Shown here: positions 48,422 to 60,501 of the stretch, in pieces
Numbering within the stretch: position 1 is the stretch's first letter
Layout: every line of letters begins with the position of its first letter
DNA from: Straminergon stramineum
Lineage: Eukaryota > Streptophyta > Bryopsida > Hypnales > Calliergonaceae
Length of the DNA: 64,000 nt
Assembly (NCBI GenBank): GCA_963920665.1
Contig: OY987273.1
Span: 2,730,501-2,794,500 of the forward strand
Reading direction: 5' to 3'
The notes under the pieces: model-generated
Told to the model about the DNA's origin: nothing
The model's database searches: none
The model's input: the letters and a program-made list of their open reading frames with translations, nothing else
Position numbers and translations under genes: made by a program

Positions 48422-51400
48422 CTATTCTGGAATTGTAATGATTCTTGCTCGAACAAGAAGTAGCTTCAATTTATTGAAGTTGTAACTAAATGCATGAATG
48501 AATTTGTCTTTGTGAATGTCCATCTTGCCGAAGTACTTGTACAAGTAGTATAGGTGTTTACAATTCACGTATTGTTGTCGACTTCCAATAGTTGAAACAA
48601 CCATATTTACGAAGTCTGGGCATGTACATGTGGGGAACATACCCACTGTAATTCGATATATGTTTTTATTAGGGTCTATCCTTGTTTCAAGCGCCACTAT
48701 TGCACCAAGTCTTGGAAAGGGGAGCAAGGTCACTCCCAAAATTTGTCCTCTAACATTTCCTGCACTTTCCCACTTGTTCCATTGTTCAGTAGTTGGTGCA
48801 TTGGCTATCCTCTGAATGGTTTGGTTGTTCCTAACCGTTGGATATGCATCCAGGTTCTTAGGCATTGATTGGTCATACAAGATGGTCTTGAAAATCTTCG
48901 ACATGGTGAAGAGCGGCCGTGCCAACAATGTCGGTTGTTCTTAAAGGCGGAAGCCTATATGCTGTAGCAGTAGAGTCTCCTCCCAATTGAGGTTGGTCCC
49001 ATTGAGAACGGGCGACACCTCAAGCACCTTTGGCCAATCAATAATCTACTTCTTTTTGGTACGTTTCACACATTGTTCAATGTCATTCCCATAGAACTAG
49101 ATGTCCACCACCATTTCCCGCTTGCTTTCGTAATCTTCTTTTCTACCCCGATAGGTTGGAGTTGGTGTTCCCTTCTTTCCCCTTGCAATTTTGGAGGTGC
49201 ACCTGATGTTGGTGGTCTGTTGTTGAGCGTGGCATTTTGCATTAGACTTGTGGTTGATCCTAGCAATGTGCTACTTAGAGGTCTCACAATCACTTTCAAA
49301 TGCAGTTGTAACATGTTTAGGGTTTTGTGTTTGAAAATGTTCACTTGGGGCCCTACAAAGATTGAAGAGAAGTTGTTGTGGACCTTGTTTGCACACGTAG
49401 TTGAGAGAAGTTGACTTTGTCCGGTCTATGTGAGTCTCCGGCATCACTGATGGGTATGTCCAACTTCCTCTTGGTGCTCCCAAAGATTTCTTTTCCTTCC
49501 AAGTGTGGTATTCTTGTTCCCACCCCTTCGACTTCAGGCAATGTGTTCAACACTTTTGTGATTTTCTTGGGACATCAACTTTGTCTTGCAACTTTGAGAT
49601 TGAGCTCCTCTTTGGATGGCCTCGATCCAAATGCATGTCCCTTGAGGTATGCCTGGTAGTTGGTCATTTTCATCTATGCACGAATGCTGTCATCGCAAGT
49701 GGTGTCGAAGAGGTTGTTTCTTCGCTTTCCCAACATTTGAAGCCATTTGTTGTGAATCGTTTCAGACAAATTGTAGAAAGGTAGGTTGGTCATCTCTTCC
49801 AAACTCAATTTCTAAAAATCCATCCATCCAAAATACTTGAGTAAGGACATCCAATTTCATTTCCAAGGTTTAATAGCCCATGTGATCATCTTGGACTCAT
49901 TACAAATGTGGGAATCTCATTTGTGTACACAGCAAGACATTCATGAATGTAAAAATACTAAAGAGATTCACTTCTTTACGAATGAGCACTAAACGAAACG
50001 TCTACCTTTGTCGCGGCTCTAGAAACACCTTACAGCTTCAAACAGACTTTAAGAGCCCTTCATAGCCTTCAAGGCTCACCATGCTCCAAGTCCAGTATCA
50101 CTTAGGCCCAACTAACTAACACTGCACATGCTATGCACTCACAACATTAGTTCCCGTTTCCAACTTACATTGTTAAGTCCTAGTGTCTGGGACTACTAAC
50201 ACGCACTCTACTTGTAACACCTAGTATATCACTTGCTGATATGGGGCAAAACTTCTATCTTATTGTACTAGGACTCATGGTGGCACTACTCACCACGGTC
50301 CTAACCGCCCTTGGTTGTCACCCCACTTCATACTAAATCTGTTGTGTATTAGCTACTCTCACACCAATACTAATTGGGACTCACAACTCGAGACACATTG
50401 CCAAAGGCGTAGCAAGAAGTGGGACTCCAACCAATCGATGCCCCAGGACACACACACAAGTGTTTCAAGGAGCCTTGAAGTCGGTCATGAAGTTACATCA
50501 CCACCCATGAGTCATCGGGACTCACTAACGCTCCAAAAGGGAGTGAGGCAGGAGACCAACTCCTCCTATAGTACTCTTTGTAGTATTTGGTAGCCCCCCC
50601 CCCCCCTTGTGGGTCAAAGGGACTTTCCAAACCCCCTTGGGTATTGGAAGATCACCCGTTTCCAACCGAAATCTCCAAGTTCTCCCTCAGTTTGGACTCC
50701 CGAACTTCCAAATGGCATAACTTTACGTTAAGGTCTTCAAATTCCACATGCAAGCCCATTAATGATATTTACGTGAAGAGTAGATGTCGATGGATTGCTC
50801 ACATGTCCCATTTGGACAAGTTTCCACAAAATTATGGCCCTCCAAAGATTCAGGTTCATCGAGAGTGGCGTCACGCCTTCACCACGGCCCTTATCTTGGC
50901 CATAACTTTTGGCTCATGTCTTAGAACCTCATAATGCTTGGCATTCTAGGTTCCTTGTCTTTGTAGCTTTTCGATGATATGCTACATGCCATGCTTTGTT
51001 GAGTGATTCGTTAGGAACCCTTCACACCTAGCCTTTGAGTGTCCCGGCGCCACCGGGACACCTCCAACTTTGAACGGCCATAACTTCTAGCTTCTTAGTC
51101 CAAATCATGCGTTCTTTAGACGGTTAGAAGCATATTCTCAAAAACTTTCCAAGCATGTATGTCATGATACAATTACCTTCTTAAACAAGACGCTATTGTG
51201 CCCTATTTGCTCAGGGGTCTCTCATTTCTCCCTTCTTAGCCTATTGCAGGGCTTGGGAAGTCACCTCCAAGGTCCCCCTTGCTCACTAAGGCACTTCGGG
51301 CACCCCAAGGAGATAGGGGCGTGTCAACCTTAGAGGAAAAAGACCAACATGAGATTCTCAAGAGGGGGTCTTAAAGCTCCTTCTAAAGTGGGAGTCTCTA

Positions 51401-53838
51401 AAAAAAGATGTAACATTAAGTAGCCCTAAACCTTCAATCGGATTCGACTAAGGTATGAGTGCCCTGTCCTTGAACCCCTAATTTGGATACCCTCTCACAT
51501 GCTCATCAATAATTTTATAAAAGTTAAAGTAATTTCTACCAAAATATTCTAAATCAGAGTCACCACATACATGCCTCCAAGTTAGGAAGGGTACACCTCT
51601 ATTTTTCAATGACCACTCTAGTAGAGGAAACCATGCATTTCAAAATCAAATTACATATTCACTTACCATAGTCATGAAGCCTCTCCATTGTAGGTATCGG
51701 AAATGCCAGAACGTGAGCTAGTGGTTCAAGTGATGAAGATCTTCTTCACTTGTCACACCTGACAACAACCACCATGATTGAATTGTGAGGTACCAAGTCT
51801 CTGCTTCCTCGAAAGTCTTGGACTCTTTGTATTGCTTGCACAAGGTAATGTGTTGTTGTTGGATTGTGTCTTTGATGTGCTTCTAGGTGTGTTTATGAAG
51901 AGAACTACTCCAATGTAGCAAACACATCCTCTCTAGATTCTCCATTTTTTCATCGAGCGACCCACTTCCATAGACAATCCTTACCACATTCCAATTGGCC
52001 ATCGCACTATCTACCATGAATCCTTTGAAGTTGATGTGCTCCATTCCATGTCGTGCCATGACAATGTTCAAAGATCTCCAGAATTGAACTTTGATCTCTA
52101 TGTTTTCCAATTGCATATCACAGGTTGCAACGGTCATGACTTTTTTGTACTTTGCATCGTACACGTGGCATGCCATGGTACTCTACTCGTTCACACATCT
52201 AACATGGTCAAACATTATCCACACATTTTGTAAATCCCTTCCTAGTTGTATTTGTTTAATGAGGTCCACTCTACTTTCGGGTCCTTTTGTGAGCATTTTG
52301 AAGAGGTAGACCTTCTCCTTTCCTTATCTTGGGAAGATGCTGTCATGTATGAACTTGAACTTTGGCTCTTTCTTCATTGTCATAATGTTGTCGATGACCC
52401 CTCCCTTATTGTTTGAGTAAAATGATGATATGACATTTCGAATGTTCAGACTACTGAGATATTGGAATCGATCCATGACTTCCTCTAGTTCCTCTCCCTT
52501 CAACATCTCTTTCTCCCTCTCTCCATTGAGGAATAGATAGTTTGCGAGGAATTCTTTGCTAACAGAGAGTGCAATTGCAAAGTTGGTGGCAGTGGGCGTT
52601 TTGGCCACCTATTGTGTAATGAGTCTCGAAGTTTTCTTCGCAAAGTCTCTGTACACACTCTTCGCTATAGGGTGCGTACGATCTCCAAAGTGGTAGCGGC
52701 CCTAGTCATTTTTTCATTATCGCAATATATGTAGTATATTCTAGCATCACATGTATTCAAGCATATGGAGGGGGGGCTCTTTCAAACTTTGTATACTAGA
52801 GTACAATCTTTGGGAGGACTCCCCCCTTTAGTGAAAGGAAAGGTCGTGTAACCGGTCCACTTTGTTTTGTTCATTTTTGAACCCCTTTTTACATAATCAC
52901 AATCCCAATTTTGACAAGCAAGGTAGCCAACTCAGTATGACTTGCGGAACTTGAGGTTGTTAGAGTTGTTAATGTTCATGGTCATCAATTTATACCATGG
53001 GTGTCCATTGTACCGCCTATCCATTCCCTCCAAGTTCTTGGCTACCGAGGAAGAGGACATTGATCGACACAGAGGCAATTCGAAGATGACATTCCCGTTG
53101 AATTGTGTCAGCAAGTACTGCACATGATGTTGCTTTATGGCGTCGAGATCATTCCATATTGGACAATTCATTCCGAGAATGTTGCATAGTCGCCAATCTC
53201 TTCAAACACTCCATTATGCTAACTTGGTGAGTAGGAGATGGGTGCACTAGGGGACGTGACAATAGAAATAGGGACGGACTGTCAAAGGGGGTATTTGGTT
53301 CAAAGTGGATAGAAACCTTTTCCCTCAACTCAAAAGGGATTGGATGTTGTTGCTTTTCCAACATCAAGTCAGGTGATTCACCTTTTGATTCACTGGACAA
53401 TTCTATGATGGATTCTAATTTCTCTACCTTCACTAACCATAGAATTGTACTCTCATGGTGCACTGGGAAGACCTCGCGAGGTGGATTGGGTGAAACCGTG
53501 CGTGCAACGTAAGGCATGTCAACTGTAGAGTTATCCGACTTTCAACTCCAAATTTCCATAGAAACCCCTAGCATGGAGAGCAGAAGTCTATAAGCCCTGT
53601 AGTTCCCTAGGACTAGGTACCAGCAATGGCCATCTCCTTCTAGACTCTTGACAACCAAAATGGATTGCACCAATTCACCTGACTTAGAAAATTTTTCCTC
53701 TTCAATGTAGATGGAAGACTCTACAAATCTAAAGTAGACATAGTGGAGGTGACTCATGAGTTTGGCCCGTTCTCCATTATCTGTGGGAAACACTAGTGGA
53801 ACATCTTGACCATGCACTCGAACACAGGCCATCCTCAT
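48422..53838 (-). pseudogene. MULE-type transposase-derived gene with SWIM zinc finger, several exons, many stops
   Basis: ATG at 53838 (MRMACVRVHGQDV). Reading down the minus strand: N-terminal GDGHCWYLVLGNYRAYRLLL; a zinc-binding-like region (VGYLACQN, YHFGDRTHPIA); KTPTATNFAIALSVSKEF; then the core with MFDHV (first Asp), TMACHVYD, FMVDSA (second Asp), CLLHW (CxxH) and FWHFRYLQW. Then comes an intron (51666-49812, GTAAGT...TAG, phase 0), followed by LPFYNLSETIHNKW and finally CTCPDF...CKHLYY, the SWIM CxCxnCxH finger (48700-48540). This is the MULE transposase plus SWIM layout. In-frame stops occur repeatedly. At two conserved Trp positions (before STMACHVYD, and before LTFWHF at 51718-51720) the codon is TAG. 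Plausibly a host-like transposase gene in decay. Confidence 0.65.
49812..51666 (-). other. 1.85-kb intron of the MULE-type gene
   Basis: The donor is ATG|GTAAGT at 51667/51666 and the acceptor TTTTTAG|AAA at 49812/49811; coding phase 0 is kept on both sides (RGFMTM | KLSLEEM). The intron holds a run of 13 C (about 50596-50608), no inserted gene I can recognise, and several short open frames that are shadows. Confidence 0.6.
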
Positions 53839-54436
53839 AAAGTAGGGGCAAGACCTATAGGAATTTGAAAGGGATCGAGATTTTGAAAATGATGAAGACA
53901 ACCAAATTTTTGTAAACTTATGTAGTATCCTATTTTCATGAAAGTTAAATTTGAGTGAGCAATAAGTAATCTACAGTAGGTGTGTTAATTTTTCACCTTT
54001 ATAGAGCAATAAAATGCATGATTGTAGGGAACTATATTTTGTGCACCGCCATCTAAAGTGCCATTTATTACTTGTTGGGGATTGTATAGGAACTGAAATG
54101 GAATGAGCATTGAATTCCTCTTGTCCTCTAAATCCATGCTAGAGCTTCCTCCCCTTGACATTGGAAGTCAAGCAAAATGAATTGTGGCGTACATTCTTGA
54201 AATCGGCGGATTTTTTTAATACCCCTTCTCGACACATTGATAGGTCTGATTTGAATAAGAGTTAATGTCCATGACGGCTATGGGCTGAAATTAAATAATG
54301 GAATTCACATCCTATGCCTAGGTAAAAGAGCATTGATAAGTCTATTGTGGCATCCTACCGGAGCCCATTTCAGTTGGATGGTTTCACTTAGCTTGTGTAG
54401 AGGATTGAAAGGTTTCATGTTGAGTGCTTTCACCCC

Positions 54437-54820
54437 ATGCTTGTAGAATCACAAAGTGCTAAACTTGAGCGAATAGACGTGAGGAGTAGAAAGAGGTGTC
54501 AAAGATTTTTTTTCTCATCATCTAAGGCTCTCAAGAAGTCCAAGATGAATAAGAAGAAGGTTGTGTCCAAGACTTCTCAGTCCACCCCTAGAGAATTAAA
54601 GAAGTCTCTTCGCTTTGGTGGAGGAAGTAGCATAGGAAAGAAAGGCGTCAAACCGAAGCATGATGGTGCAAGAGATGGCATCCAACAAGAATTAGGTGGT
54701 GTTCAAAACCAAGAAGAAGACGATTGCATTGCCCATATGAGTATTTCAATCATGTATTCTATTTCTATTTTTGAGTTTCAAATGATTTTACAAGTCCTCT
54801 TCTGTAACGGAGACATATGA
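54437..54820 (+). CDS. Hypothetical basic protein, 127 residues
   Basis: ATG at 54437 opens a frame rich in Lys/Ser/Arg (ALKKSKMNKKKVVSKTSQ, RELKKSLRFGGGS), then Gln/Glu (QQELGGVQNQEEDD). A nuclear protein is possible from composition. No homologue or domain recognised; could be a fragment of a larger gene. Confidence 0.3.
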   Translation: MLVESQSAKLERIDVRSRKRCQRFFFSSSKALKKSKMNKKKVVSKTSQSTPRELKKSLRFGGGSSIGKKGVKPKHDGARDGIQQELGGVQNQEEDDCIAHMSISIMYSISIFEFQMILQVLFCNGDI

Positions 54821-56090
54821 TTCTGAGAATCAATGAGGCCCAAATATATGTCAAAGTGAATAATTAGATATGTGTATCAAAAGATTCTCGACAATGAAAT
54901 TTTAGTTGGACCTTAATTAAAAAGGATATTTGTGAGATAAGTTGGGAAGGATTCCACAAACAAGAAGTCATGTAGTTTAATTACAGTGAAATGAATGAGT
55001 GATCCATAACATTGGCTTTTAGTAGGAAATGAGGCCATTGAGGTTCAAAGATTAAATTGCAAATTAGAAAGTCACACGGCTATTGACTACCGGAAGACTA
55101 GTTCACATAAATTAGTGTATTGTCATTTTTCTAAAGAGTTTTGTAATTTTCGCACTAAGAGAATGAAGAAACTAAGTAGCCAATGAGCTAAATTTAGCTA
55201 GTTTTGGCTGCCACTCTGTTACATGGCCACACTTGAGGCCGTGACTGCAATACGCTGGCACTACGGCACACCTTCCTCGCCCCAAGCCTTTACCATGCCC
55301 TCCTACCACCATGGAACGCCGACACCTCACCATGCTTGCACTATGCCTCATCACTAAAGATGTCTACATCCATGCGGCATTTTGTCATCAATTCAATTCT
55401 AAATTAATTGCACAAATGTAGGAAAACTTGATGGACATTCTATATCCAACACCACACACATTGCGGGTATTGGATCCAACTTCGTCTTGATGTGGCCACC
55501 AAAGAAGGAGATCGACAACCCCTCTCTGGAGGCCTTGAGCTACCCATCAATAGACCCTAGGAATAGACAGGGTATAGGGTCGCTGCCACCCTTTTCGGTC
55601 TCCTGAATTTGAAGATGCCTTTGTCGGGGGGAGACGATCGGGCTTTAGCGAACCCCCCTAAGCTTTCGCAGTTGTTGACACCACAAGTTTGATATTTCGG
55701 CATGTCCTTCACTTTGCAAAGTCTTACTTGTAACCTCGCGAATTGTGAGTTTGGAGTTTGGATTTTGTTTCTCAAGGTAGTTTCCATGACGCATGCACAG
55801 AGGGAGGAAATAGCGAGAGAGATGTGGACCACCCAAAGTTGCGCCAAAAAAGGAAAGAAGGAAGGTGATGACATTTCCACGCTGCAGTCGTATAATGTTG
55901 CTACAACGCACAAGGTTTGCATTACACCCAATTCTCAATCATTTGTGTTTCTCCACCCTCCTCCAATGTTGTTGTGCCTGGTTGAGAATTGACGACCTAG
56001 GGTAGCTTGATCTAGAGGCGGTGGTACTCAAGTCACAAGGCCTTCTCCCACCGAATCATTGGATTTACTAGTAAAACGAATCCTCTATGA
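54821..56090. other. Spacer, no firm gene
   Basis: Short frames at 55557-55992 on both strands overlap one another and lack motifs. Confidence 0.3.
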
Positions 56091-56097
56091 AAAGCTC

Positions 56098-56630
56098 GTG
56101 ACACATGACAGGCGCGAGGCGTTGGGTGGGCATGGCGCCATAGCTTGTCACCCTCCATTCTCCATTTTTTTTTATTCTACTTGTCTAGCCTTGCAAAGGC
56201 CTGGCTTGATGCTTGATAGTGTTGGGATTCCCTCACAATAGTTTGGTGTGGCATTGAGTAGCTTAATGAGAAAGTGGATTTTTTAAAAAAAGGGGCCGAT
56301 TTTTAGGGGTCAAGTTGACACCCCTCAAGGGCCTGTTAAATTCGACTGACCCTTGGGGGTGTCAAGTCAACCCCCTCAAAATGGTCCCCTTTTGGGGCAT
56401 GCACTCTTGAGAGAGACCCAATCCAACTCGTGACGTGTGTGGGCTTGTAGCGTGTGACGGGCACGAGGCTTTGGATGGGCATAGTGCTATAGCCTGTCAC
56501 CCTCCATTCTCCATTTTTTTTATTCTACTTGTCTAGTCTCGCAAAGGCCTAGTCTAATGCTTGGCTAATGCTTGAAAGAGCTTAGGTCTCCTCCCATGAG
56601 CTTGGTGTTGCATTGGTCTAGGTCATTCAT
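56098..56630 (+). repeat. Two ~180-bp direct repeats separated by an inverted-repeat segment
   Basis: Units at ~56098-56280 and ~56450-56630 share GTCACCCTCCATTCTCCATT, TTTATTCTACTTGTCTAG and CAAAGGCCT. Several differences are CG in one copy and TG/CA in the other. Between them, 56305-56331 and 56350-56376 are inverted copies of about 27 bp (AGGGGTCAAGTTGACACCCC against GGGGGTGTCAAGTCAACCCC). Confidence 0.75.
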
Positions 56631-56717
56631 AAATTGGTTTTAGAAATATGATGACAATTTTGGGGATGTGAGATCAACCCCCACAATTGGGATATGGAGA
56701 GTCAGAAGTATACATGC

Positions 56718-59700
56718 TGTCGCAAGCCATAATCCCGGAATATCCCAGGTTAATAGTAAACAGTTTATAATTATACAAAAAATTTCCAAAATTCTAATAG
56801 GAAAACAGGATTAGAATCCTCTTAGACTAAACATCTCCCTAAGGCTAAGAGGATGCTCTAGGTGTTCTGTAATGGGATCCAGGACGGAACCGAATTCCGA
56901 AAATCCGGATAGCGACAGCCTATGGTCTAGGGTTCCGGTCTAGGAAAATAGGGATCCATTACGGGTAAACGGTCTACTTCAGGAACGCTTGGTAAGATGA
57001 TGGGTATTTAACCTCGCCACTCTCATTTGTTCTTCCTCTTTCTTCCATAACTATTTTGTGCGCGTATAGTTGAGAGAAAGAGTGGTGAGATAGTGATTGT
57101 TTCAGGAGCTACTGACTGTCCAAACCTTGGTCTAGTCTTTAGTTTGCAATGGTGGAGGGGGATATCCGGAAACCATTGGTGACAGGGCAGATAGTTTGTT
57201 CGTCCATTCCGGAAAGGTTGAGAGAGAGGTCACAATTGGAAGATGATCTGAGTGAGATAGGGTGTGTCGGCCTGTTCTTGAGGCCATGGACCGTAAAGAA
57301 TGATAGGATGATTCAGGAGCTTATTGTAGGTGCCTTGAATCAATGCGAGTTGACAATGAGAGGGCGACCCGAGACATGGACTGATGAGGTCTGGGCCAAG
57401 GTTTACGGATCCCTCCAAAAGGGATTTGGATTAGCCTCCCAGACGGATAAGTTTGCAATAGGAAAGTTTAGGAATGCAGCCCATTCTAAGGAAGGATATG
57501 CCATTAGCGACTGTCTAGATGCAAGGCAGAAGCATGTCCTAGAATTTCTAATCCCTATCTTGTATCCAAAAAAGCCTACCCGAGTTACAATTACGGTAGC
57601 CAACACCATCTTTGGTGCTATGGAGGGTAGACTGGTCAATTGGGGCAAAGTGATTGGAGCAGTAGTCTCCAAGCTTGCTGCCAACGTTGGGAAGGCTAAG
57701 ACCAGCCCCATTGGTCCTTATCTATTCCACTTCTACCATCATGAAGAACTTCTTAGTGACGCGGAAATGGTAGAGTATAATACCAGATCGACCATCCTAT
57801 AGTATGGCCTCACAAAGGAAGTAGAGGCGGAGCAGCTGCCAATTGAAGAGGAAGAAGATTCGAAAGAGGAGGAGCAACTCTTGGATCGGAGGCGGAGGAA
57901 ATCCACCAATCTAGCTTCACAAGGGAAGCTTCCAACTCAAGAGAAGATTCTGGCGGAAGAAGGAGGCATATCTGGATTCTTCAAAACCGAGTTCAACTAG
58001 GTACTACAAGCTCAAAAGTACCACGAGAACCTGGTGGATCTTCTCAAGAGGATCAACAAGGAATTGAGGACGGAGCCGGAAGACATACTCGATGCTTTGA
58101 AGAAACTTTCGAATCCGAAAGCACTAGAGAAGAAAGAGAAGTAAATTGAAGGCCTAGAGAAGGAGAAGATGGACCTTCAAGCCAGGCTGAGCAAGGCTCA
58201 AGGGGAGTTAGCCACAACAAAGCAAAAGGAGAAGGAAGCCCTGTAGTTGGTCAAGAACCTATCCGAGTTGGTGGACAAGCCAGCAAACCTGATTGTAAAG
58301 GCCGCTCTCGTGCAAAACCAGCTTGTAGAAGAAAGACATCTCACCGGATCTAAGGTGATCCAGATCTTGGTAGACTTCTCATCGAGAATGGAGTCTACTT
58401 TGAAGGAGATGTGTCAACTTCTAGGACGGATTAATCCGGACTGTGTCATGGATTTCTCCAACTTTCCGGAAATCCACTTTGATATGAAGACTCCAATGAA
58501 ATTGACATCATCAATGCGACTACTAGCTAGATTGGAAGTCCCTAGGGAGACTCTCCAGCATTCTATAGAGTCCTTCTCGACACAACTCGAGAAGACAATC
58601 CGGGGAAGCGTGAAGACAACACGAGAACCAACCAAGCAGTCGGAAGCAACACAGGAGTTAGCACCTCCGGAGGTTACGCTCTTGCCACCTATTCCAACAT
58701 TCCATCTTCCAGAGAAGGAGCCACTTCAGACACCTTGGTTACAAACCCGAGGTGAACTAGCGGATCAGATCAGAGGACTGTTGAATTTGGCCCAAACCCA
58801 TCCAGAATGTTTCGAGCACATGCTGCAGCAACAACCAAAGAAGGAGAGGGACAACATTATTTTGGATGAGACATCTCTAGTAGAAGAAGCCAAGAGGGAG
58901 ATCACCGAGATTGAGAAATCTAAGGAAGAGGAGTACCGGACCAGATTTGAAGATGAAGAACAGGAGGAGATGGAAGGGGAATACTCTCCTCCGGAAATCT
59001 GGAAGATCCAGACTTGACAACGTTGAGGATGACTCTGGTAAAGGCAACTCCAAGAGCGACTCCAAGGTCATCCACCTGAGCACCAGCAAGTCAAGGCGGG
59101 AGTAGTCAGAAGAAGGCGCGAAAGGCAAAGTAGTTAGAATGTAGATAGTTAGAATTTGAATTTTGAATCGGATCCGAGTTTCCAGGCATGGGCCTGGGTT
59201 CCGGATTTATAGGATCTGACTTTTCCGGGGGGCTTGGGAAGTTTGTGATTGGTCACTTGGATTTCCGGGTGGCTTTTTGGCCTTTTTGGCTTTGGTTGTT
59301 TTGAGTTTTTAAGTGAGGGGCAAGTTTGTTGCCCTCTCATTCCATCCTAGCATTATAATTTGTATTTGGTCATCTTTTCTTTAATCTGAGCCACCAAGTG
59401 GACAATCAGGATTTGATCTGTTGTATATCTAGCTTTCCGGTGATGTCTTGTGAGTGTGTAGAAGTGTAAGAGAGGAGGAGGAAAGGAGGAATCCAGATTT
59501 GAGGGGACTTGGATCTGATTTGTGAGGAACGTTTGTGACGTAGTCTAGGCTAGAAATTTTGGTCTTGAGCGAGTGCCTTTAAAACACTAGAACGGGAATC
59601 TGATTAGGAGTGGCGTGGGTGCAGGTTTGAAATACCAAGGAGGGTTCCGTGCGGAGATAAACAACTGCTAGTGGAAGAAATCCCCATACCACTTACCGAA

Positions 59701-60237
59701 AGGTCAGCCAAACCCTAGGATCAATCTAGCAAATGACTTATAATCCCTATATCAATTCCGATTTCTATTGGTCTGTCGTTGTAGAGGAAAAGTCTAGAGG
59801 TGGCTCTATGTGACCTTCCTTCCGGATTGGCCATTTGGAAAGTTGTCATAGTATTTCTGGTCTGATCTAGTGCAACAGTTGGTCTAAATGTGTATTGTGA
59901 AGTTTAGAGAGAGAAGAGTGTGTGAGGAATACGAGTGGTGAGTCCCTACCCCTCTATACAATCAAAGGCGGACCCTCTGAGGGTAAAACAAAGGTACCAA
60001 AACCAGTGTTTGTGTGTAAAGAGATGGATCCGAACTTCGGGTAAGAGTGGATCCAGATTGGATTCCGGAAGGTAGTAATCCGAAAAGAGAGAAAAGAGGT
60101 GAAGAGAGAGCTTAAGTTGGTAAAACGGATAATCTCGACTTGCAGCAACAATCTAGAATTCCCTGGGACGATATTTTGAGTTAGTTTACACGTTTTGGTG
60201 TTGTAAATGGTATTTATTGCCCACTATGCGTACGACA
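56718..60237 (+). mobile_element. Element 4: complete 3520-bp copy
   Basis: It starts TGTCGCAAGCC and ends GCGTACGACA, with a perfect 5-bp target duplication CATGC at 56713-56717 and 60238-60242. The leader (~430 bp) includes GGGTATTTAA. The ORF follows (57149-59133) and then a ~1.1-kb 3' non-coding part with words shared with elements 1 and 3 (CGGATGGCCAATCC-like, GAGTCCCTACC, CCCTAGGATCAATC on this strand). An inverted, near-terminal copy of the 5' end lies at 60127-60150. No LTR pair, RT or transposase. Confidence 0.85.
57149..59133 (+). pseudogene. Element 4 protein, intact domains but at least five stops
   Basis: Same product as element 1. ATG at 57149 (MVEGDIRKP) runs 217 codons to TAG at 57800-57802. 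The same frame continues through TAG at 57998-58000, TAA at 58142-58144 and TAG at 58244-58246, then 256 open codons (58247-59017), a TGA and a one-base shift, to the natural TAG at 59131-59133. Against element 1 these stops correspond to Gln, Trp, Gln, Gln and Arg codons. Overall length and all domains match, so decay is recent and mostly by point change. Confidence 0.75.
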
Positions 60238-60242
60238 CATGC

Positions 60243-60501
60243 GTTGGTTTAAGTAGGGTCAAAGTGGTGCTTTGGGCGTGTGAAGGATGCAGTGTGCATT
60301 GGGCGGCCAAAGCACCACCCCACAACACCCTCACTCTTTTTTTTGTGCTTTTAGTTGAGCCTCTATCTTCCCAAACAATATGTACATGATTATTGTTATT
60401 CGAGTGTACCTTTCTCATGGATTCTTGGTCTCATCTTAATTGATTTTTGTTGGCACCCTTTTGGAATTTAGAGATATGATGGAGCGAGTAGTTTTTCATC
60501 C
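60243..60501. other. Short spacer after element 4
   Basis: No gene. It separates the element's right target duplication from the seven-exon gene. Confidence 0.35.

Noticed and set aside
50587..50934. Frame starting in the C13 run
   Set aside because: It lies within the 1.85-kb intron of the MULE-type gene, begins in a homopolymer and has no motif.
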